DNA of 6,685 bases from Nostocaceae cyanobacterium CSSed10_463m (lineage in GTDB: Bacteria; Cyanobacteriota; Cyanobacteriia; Cyanobacteriales; Nostocaceae), in assembly GCA_003556955.1 (NCBI GenBank), contig PWQB01000840.1, forward strand, positions 1 through 6,685. Direction: 5' to 3'. The translations under genes and the position numbers were made by a program. Shown here piece after piece: positions 1-4,321 of this stretch (positions are counted from its first letter, which is position 1; each line of letters starts with the position of its first letter). The notes beneath the pieces were generated by a model. It was not told the origin of the DNA and searched no databases. It saw nothing but the letters and a program-made list of their open reading frames with translations.

Positions 1-57
1 AGTAAAACTGAGGTATAAACCTACGGCCCATCCAGTTATTTTTAATTTGTTCATCAT
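1..57 (-). CDS. Start of a further operon gene, truncated by the window edge; hydrophobic N-terminus
   Basis: An ATG at 57 overlaps the TGA of the VirB10-like gene in an ATGA junction (4-base overlap). The frame stays open for 19 codons to the window edge: MMNKLKITGWAVGLYLSFT. A second in-frame ATG at 54 is an equally good start. There is no clear ribosome site, so coupling to the end of the VirB10-like gene is likely. The short basic segment (NKLK) followed by hydrophobic residues looks like the beginning of a signal peptide or an N-terminal membrane anchor. A coupling protein (VirD4/TraG) or another envelope T4SS component would fit the context, but 19 residues do not identify it. Confidence 0.6.
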   Translation of the reverse strand, partial: MMNKLKITGWAVGLYLSFT

Positions 58-1703
58 GGGAGTTTCAAACTGCGATTGACAATAAATGTAATTTTTGTCC
101 CTTGTGGGATATACCAAATATTGGGACGAGCCAGAATTTCTCTAGTGGAGGTTTCCGCCCGACGACCAATAATATCGCTGAGACTTCCGAATGCGCCTTC
201 TAAAATAGCCCCACCAATATTCCGGCGACTATTGTTAATGCGAGTGCGGCGGCGAATAGTCCCGAATAATTCATCTTCAACCTCATCTTCAACATCAGGG
301 CGATTAATGATTTCCCCAACTTTTCCCAACCCACTGACTAGCCCAACAGTTAAGTCATACTGGGCGATTTCGCCACCTTTATCTTTGAACTGTTGAGCAA
401 TTAAAGGTCTACCGCCATCACCTTGGACAGTAATTGCCCCCGCACTAATGGGATATTCAGTGTTGTCTCTAATAATACTTGTCACCTGAACCTGAGCGTA
501 ACTTGCACCATCAACCGAGAGAATTTCCAATGCCATTAAACTGCCACTAGCGATCGCCACATTACCTTCGTTATCTTTTAAATCTTCAGTAAGCCTTGCT
601 ACATAACGCCTACCATCTTCACTTGGCTGTTGGTTTCTATCAGTAGATTGTGCTTTAATCAAAGGTGTAACTAAAGTTCCACTAGCGAATTCCCCTACCA
701 CCAGATAACGATTGCGACGCTCGTTAAGAATTTGAGCCTCTTGGGGCAAAAAGTCAACAGAAGCTATTCTAAAATCTGCTACATCTCCTGAAGTTTGACG
801 GTTTCGCTGGTTTGCTTGCCAACGAGGTTCTATTCTCTCAATCCTAGTAGAAGCAGTGTTGCGAGTGTTTTGGCGAACTGACAAGTCTGCGCTGGCGCTA
901 TTGCCTCCGGCGGGGCTGGCAAAGTTGCGGTCTTGCACGGCTAGGTTGCTATTATCTCTGGTGAGTGTGCGCTGTGGGATAGTTACGGTCGGGCTTGAAT
1001 TATTACCATAAGCTATATTTCCAAATGAACCTACGTTTCGTAATCGATTTAGTTCTGCAATAGGATCTGTTGCTGGTAGTGGTGCTGGTGAAAAAGAAAC
1101 ATTACGTGGTTGTGGTTGTGGTCGAGATGTAGGAGTAGGAGGTGGTAGCGGACGTACAGTAGGGGAAACCTCTCTCGCCGAACGGTTAACAGGTGTTGGG
1201 GCTGGAGGAGGAGAGGGATTTGGTGGTGTTGATGCTACTGGTGTAGTTCTTTGTTCTGGAATGGTTTCTTGATTTTCGGTTTCTTCTGGAGTTATTGATG
1301 GTTGTTGATTGATTCTTTGTAGTTCACTTTCTTGCCTTGCTAGTGCTGCTTGAGCAAATATCTCTCCATTATTGTTCTCTATTCTAGCTAGAGTTTCTTC
1401 TGGGATTGGCGATGGAATTTCTTCAGTTTGAGCTTGTGAGCTACCACGTAAAATTCCACTAAACAATAAAAATACGACAAGAAAACCAGTTCCAAAGAAG
1501 AATCCAACTACACCTAATTTTGACCAAGGAGAAGTAGTAAAATTATGGACTGTTACATTTTCGGCTGGATCTTCTTCTTGAATAACAGTATTTTCCAAAC
1601 TTGTAGAGTCATTCTGAGTTTCATCAATATTCAGAATTGAATCTACTGTATAACTATTAACTTCATCATTGACTTCATCAGCGAAGTTTAGGTTATTAGT
1701 CAT
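54..1703 (-). CDS. virB10: VirB10/TrbI-like T4SS core scaffold protein
   Basis: This 549-residue protein has the VirB10 layout: an acidic cytoplasmic tail (1-61), one transmembrane span (about 62-84), a helical and Pro-rich periplasmic linker (Pro-rich at about 150-215), a Asn/Arg/Ser-rich low-complexity stretch (about 220-305), and a C-terminal beta-barrel-like domain. The barrel shows TrbI-type pieces: VVGEFASGTLVTPLIKAQ (335-352), IASGSLMALEIL (384-395), YAQVQVTSIIRDNTEYPIS (402-420), AGAITVQGDGGRPLIAQ (421-437), and the closing strand IWYIPQGTKITFIVNRSLKL (529-548). The part at about 450-525 lies where VirB10 carries its outer-membrane 'antenna' helices. By family knowledge VirB10 spans both membranes, senses ATP use by VirB4/VirD4 and gates the outer pore. 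The ATG at 1703 follows the VirB8-like stop by five bases; the upstream AGTAGGTAGAAGAA is a purine-rich but poorly spaced ribosome site. The TGA stop overlaps the next ATG (ATGA). Confidence 0.85.
   Translation of the reverse strand: MTNNLNFADEVNDEVNSYTVDSILNIDETQNDSTSLENTVIQEEDPAENVTVHNFTTSPWSKLGVVGFFFGTGFLVVFLLFSGILRGSSQAQTEEIPSPIPEETLARIENNNGEIFAQAALARQESELQRINQQPSITPEETENQETIPEQRTTPVASTPPNPSPPPAPTPVNRSAREVSPTVRPLPPPTPTSRPQPQPRNVSFSPAPLPATDPIAELNRLRNVGSFGNIAYGNNSSPTVTIPQRTLTRDNSNLAVQDRNFASPAGGNSASADLSVRQNTRNTASTRIERIEPRWQANQRNRQTSGDVADFRIASVDFLPQEAQILNERRNRYLVVGEFASGTLVTPLIKAQSTDRNQQPSEDGRRYVARLTEDLKDNEGNVAIASGSLMALEILSVDGASYAQVQVTSIIRDNTEYPISAGAITVQGDGGRPLIAQQFKDKGGEIAQYDLTVGLVSGLGKVGEIINRPDVEDEVEDELFGTIRRRTRINNSRRNIGGAILEGAFGSLSDIIGRRAETSTREILARPNIWYIPQGTKITFIVNRSLKLP
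550..557. repeat. HIP1 octamer GCGATCGC
   Basis: A perfect copy of the palindrome GCGATCGC, the highly iterated palindrome (HIP1) abundant in many cyanobacterial genomes. It lies inside the VirB10-like coding region and supports a cyanobacterial host. Confidence 0.85.
1059..1256 (-). repeat. Proline-rich low-complexity coding segment in the VirB10-like gene
   Basis: Codons for about residues 150-215 of the VirB10-like protein encode short Pro runs and Pro-X pairs (PPNPSPPPAPTP, PLPPPTPTSRPQPQPR). In VirB10/TonB-type proteins such regions form stiff extended rods that cross the periplasm. At DNA level the plus strand (the template for transcription) is rich in short G runs, for example GGTGTTGGGGCTGGAGGAGG starting at 1192. 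Confidence 0.75.
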
Positions 1704-1708
1704 TTCTT

Positions 1709-2479
1709 CTACCTACTTAAATCTAAGTCAACAATTTGAATTATTTCTAGTCCATGTTTTCGAGCCGCATAGATTTTTCTAGCCAATTCAGTAGTTTCAT
1801 CGGGGACGTTTTGCGGAGTAGTGACAGCTTCCACAGTAATAGTTTTGTTAAATGGTATTCCTTCCCCTGCATTATTATTACGAGAAAAAGTCACAAGAGT
1901 AGCTATAAAATCAATTTCCCATCTTCCTTCTCTCAGTTGGCGAGGTTGAGAAATAAATCTCGGAATTAAAGAAATTTGTGTGTCTCCATTAAAGACACCA
2001 GTAGGAGTCATAGAAGCTAGTTTACGGAGAAAAGATGCTCGAAAATCCTCTCGTTCAGTAATGGCGAAGGCAGCTTCATAAGCCCTGGTTGTGACTCTAT
2101 CTCTACTTCCTTCTCTAATGAGTATACCGGGATCTTGTTTAGTGATTGGTTCTCCGTTTTCATTAAAAGTCCGTACCAGTCCATCCCAATTAAACATTCT
2201 AATAAATGTATCTGACACAAATCTCTTAATTACTTCATTCGACCTTGCTGTAGAAGGGACAGATTGGGCGCGAATTGTTTCTCCTGATGACAATTGTACT
2301 AAAGTAGGAAGTTCTTGATTATTTAACCTTCTGATTGCACCATAATTTAAAAGTTGAATTAATAATGAAAGTACAGCGAATGCAAAGGCTACTATAGTTA
2401 TTAAGCCAAACTTAGTAGACACAGACTCTCCAGAACTTAGGAGTTTAAGAGGCACTTGTTTAGGTTTTGTTTTGAGCAT
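1709..2479 (-). CDS. VirB8-like bitopic inner-membrane T4SS protein
   Basis: The protein has 256 residues from the ATG at 2479. It has a basic cytoplasmic N-terminus (MLKTKPKQVPLKLL), one transmembrane segment at about 24-45, and a periplasmic domain of about 210 residues. That domain begins with ELPTLVQLSSGETIRAQ, continues through helical segments (NEVIKRFVSDTFIRMFNW; TTRAYEAAFAITEREDF) and ends with beta-rich stretches (GRWEIDFIATLVTFSR; FNKTITVEAV; GLEIIQIVDLDL). A short N-tail, single span and alpha-then-beta periplasmic domain is the VirB8/TraE (NTF2-like) layout; VirB8 is the assembly factor that contacts VirB10 and VirB6. A longer reading from GTG 2521 adds 14 residues and overlaps the previous gene by 41 bases; it is less likely because AGGTGG sits just before ATG 2479. 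The stop is one step before the VirB10-like gene (5-base gap). The VirB8 assignment is by architecture and position; TrbF or TraE are near-equivalent names. Confidence 0.7.
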   Translation of the reverse strand: MLKTKPKQVPLKLLSSGESVSTKFGLITIVAFAFAVLSLLIQLLNYGAIRRLNNQELPTLVQLSSGETIRAQSVPSTARSNEVIKRFVSDTFIRMFNWDGLVRTFNENGEPITKQDPGILIREGSRDRVTTRAYEAAFAITEREDFRASFLRKLASMTPTGVFNGDTQISLIPRFISQPRQLREGRWEIDFIATLVTFSRNNNAGEGIPFNKTITVEAVTTPQNVPDETTELARKIYAARKHGLEIIQIVDLDLSR

Positions 2480-2480
2480 T

Positions 2481-3590
2481 TTATCCACCTGGCTTAATTT
2501 TTTGAGCAGCCGCCCCAGCACCTTTTGTCATGACAGTGCTGGCAATATTAATAGCCATAGAGCCGTAAAACTCAGCCGCTTTATTTACTTGTTGCAAAAC
2601 CGCTAAACCACCACCCGCAGCTAATCCTGTGGCTAAAAATGGGGCAATAATTCCAATTACAAACAAGAAAAATAATGGTTGGTCTGCTCTAGCTGTAATC
2701 ATTATTTGAGCCGCAAAACCAACAATAATATTGAAAGATAATTTAGCCATGCCTACGCTAAAATATCCTGTCAACCATGCAAAAATAGATTTAGCACCGT
2801 AGGGTAATAAAGATCCTCCTACAGCAAGTGGCCCAATTAAAGCTGTCACTAGCATTGTTAGCTCTATGCCCCATTGGTAAGCCCCATTTAATCCCAGCAA
2901 GATATATGTAATTTGTTCTCGAATGTTATTACCGATAACGGCACTAAAGGGAGAAAATATCACTTGTAGTGGATTAGCTCCGCTATCAATCGCATCAATT
3001 GGAGCCTGAATAATTGTTTGCAATCTTTGAATGGTTGATGCTAATAGACCAGTACCAGAAAAATAACTGGGATATTCTTGCGAAAGTCGATTACTAGCAT
3101 CTTCTAAGCAGCTAATCGCATCTTCAGGAGTTAAAGAAGAAGAACGACAATTTTCAATTTCTGCCCCAATAGCACTCCGAGCCGCTTCATTCTCTAAAGC
3201 TTGTCTAAAAGCTTGAGCTAAGTTAGCATCCTTGGCTGTATATTGTAGAACAAAATTGTTGGTGTTATTTATGTAGTTTCTTACCGCCAATGTTCCTTTT
3301 CCTAACAGTTGACCATTATTGGCTAACAAAACTATAACTGTTAATACCCAAATAAAATCTGCAATTGCACGTTGTTCTTCAAGGTTAACCATTTGTTTTG
3401 TCCACTCAACCATGAAAAAAACAAATGTTGCCACAGCAAACAATACCCCTACTGTACAAAGTGCTGCATACAAACCACCGGAAAGGGTAGTATCCCAAAG
3501 CTCGTTAAATCCTGTAGCAATTTCTTCTGCTGTTTCGGATGCTCTGGTCAGTAAATCTCCACCAGAGAAAGCAAAAATTTTCAAAGGCAT
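2481..3590 (-). CDS. VirB6/TrbL-like polytopic inner-membrane T4SS protein
   Basis: This 369-residue protein has about five hydrophobic segments: roughly residues 38-61, 76-91, 241-263, 268-298 and 305-331. The hydrophilic loop at about 92-225 lies between the second and third. The loop between segments 1 and 2 (VEWTKQMVNLEEQR) and the C-terminus (QKIKPGG) carry basic residues. This gives a periplasmic N-terminus, a periplasmic central loop and a cytoplasmic C-terminus, the topology described for Agrobacterium VirB6. The loop holds two cysteines, C148 and C161, placed for a possible disulfide. The C-terminal hydrophobic half is Gly/Ala-rich (TGLAAGGGLAVLQQ), typical of TrbL/VirB6. By family knowledge it forms part of the inner-membrane channel that substrates contact. 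The ATG at 3590 follows the VirB5-like stop by two bases with only a weak purine stretch (CAAGAA) as ribosome site, so translation is probably coupled. The call rests on topology and gene order more than on conserved motifs. Confidence 0.75.
   Translation of the reverse strand: MPLKIFAFSGGDLLTRASETAEEIATGFNELWDTTLSGGLYAALCTVGVLFAVATFVFFMVEWTKQMVNLEEQRAIADFIWVLTVIVLLANNGQLLGKGTLAVRNYINNTNNFVLQYTAKDANLAQAFRQALENEAARSAIGAEIENCRSSSLTPEDAISCLEDASNRLSQEYPSYFSGTGLLASTIQRLQTIIQAPIDAIDSGANPLQVIFSPFSAVIGNNIREQITYILLGLNGAYQWGIELTMLVTALIGPLAVGGSLLPYGAKSIFAWLTGYFSVGMAKLSFNIIVGFAAQIMITARADQPLFFLFVIGIIAPFLATGLAAGGGLAVLQQVNKAAEFYGSMAINIASTVMTKGAGAAAQKIKPGG
2485..2490 (-). promoter_or_regulatory. Strong ribosome binding site AGGTGG that fixes the start of the VirB8-like gene
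   Basis: The minus strand reads AGGTGGATAAAATG: an AGGTGG Shine-Dalgarno, five spacer bases that contain the TAA stop of the VirB6-like gene, then ATG at 2479. This is the best ribosome site in the window, and it argues for the ATG at 2479 over the GTG at 2521. Confidence 0.75.
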
Positions 3591-3592
3591 AA

Positions 3593-4312
3593 TTATTCTT
3601 GATGTGTAGGATCTAAACGCAATGTGCCTATCAATTCATGATTTCCGGCAACTAAACCTATTCTTTGTATGTTTTCTCTTTGACGTTGACTGGCTAAGTT
3701 TTCGGCAATTTGAGTTAACATCAAATTAGTTTGCGCTGCGTCGTGTCGTGATTGCAAAGAGTCAGTACGTTGTTGTGCCAATAGAGAAACTATTTGTGCA
3801 TTCTGGGCTGCCATTACCTTCAGAACATTCTGAGTAGCATCCATATCTTGCGCTTGTTCAGCAAGACTTTGAGCTTCTTGGGCAGTTTGTGTCGTTCTTT
3901 GAATTTTGTTGGCTGTGTCTTGTTGTCCTTGTTCCCCCATGATCGCAGAAATTGATGCTCTAGTTAATTCTCGTTCTAATTTATGTGCTTTTTGTTGCGC
4001 TACAGGCAATGAATATTCACTAGCCAGTCGGTTTTTTAATTCGTTGCCGCTTTTAATGGGATCTGGCGCGCCCATGTCTCCAATAGAATCGTTAAGAGAA
4101 GCTACAGCATCTGCCTTAATTCCTGCCCATGTATTCTCAATTTCTGCTACAGCTAAACTTTGAATTAATTGTAATTCTCCCTTGATATCATCAATAATTG
4201 AACCTAAAAAATTAGCAATATTGAATCCATAGCTAGGTGTACTTATAAGTATTCCGCTAATCAGAACAGAAGCTAGGATAGTGATTTTTTTAGTTTTGGT
4301 AAGTTTTTTCAT
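3593..4312 (-). CDS. Secreted coiled-coil VirB5/TrbJ-like T4SS protein
   Basis: This 239-residue protein has a clear Sec signal peptide: a lysine-rich start (MKKLTKTKK), a hydrophobic core at about residues 10-25, and a likely signal peptidase I site after STPSYG (residue 29). The mature part is strongly helical. Residues 105-215 are rich in Ala, Gln and Glu, with runs such as QTAQEAQSLAEQAQDM and LKVMAAQNAQIVSLLAQQ that resemble the central helices of TrbJ/VirB5 proteins. There is no transmembrane segment after the signal and no cysteine, hence no disulfide or lipobox. By family knowledge VirB5-like proteins are periplasmic assembly factors or minor pilus-tip components involved in contact with the recipient. 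The position directly after virB4 and before a VirB6-like gene matches virB5 in the classical operon. The ATG at 4312 is supported by the ribosome site and signal peptide. Sequence similarity alone is weak, so the family call leans on architecture and position. Confidence 0.68.
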   Translation of the reverse strand: MKKLTKTKKITILASVLISGILISTPSYGFNIANFLGSIIDDIKGELQLIQSLAVAEIENTWAGIKADAVASLNDSIGDMGAPDPIKSGNELKNRLASEYSLPVAQQKAHKLERELTRASISAIMGEQGQQDTANKIQRTTQTAQEAQSLAEQAQDMDATQNVLKVMAAQNAQIVSLLAQQRTDSLQSRHDAAQTNLMLTQIAENLASQRQRENIQRIGLVAGNHELIGTLRLDPTHQE

Positions 4313-4316
4313 TTTG

Positions 4317-4321
4317 CACCT
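4317..4321 (-). promoter_or_regulatory. Ribosome binding site AGGTG for the VirB5-like gene, overlapping the virB4 stop
   Basis: On the minus strand the sequence reads TAGGTGCAAAATG. The virB4 stop codon TAG supplies the first bases of the Shine-Dalgarno AGGTG, four bases before the ATG at 4312. Ribosomes ending virB4 would stop on top of the next initiation site, which suggests translational coupling (inference). Confidence 0.65.

Noticed and set aside
76..396. Plus-strand open frame of 106 codons
   Set aside because: Antisense to the well-supported VirB10-like C-terminal domain; Ile/Arg/Ser-rich translation, no ribosome site, no recognisable domain.
2017..2220. Minus-strand frame of 67 codons inside the VirB8-like gene
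   Set aside because: Wholly nested in another frame of a gene with clear architecture; no start context.
3319..3609. Plus-strand open frames of 96 and 60 codons opposite the VirB6-like N-terminus
   Set aside because: Mirror of membrane-protein codons; no ribosome site and composition unlike a real protein.
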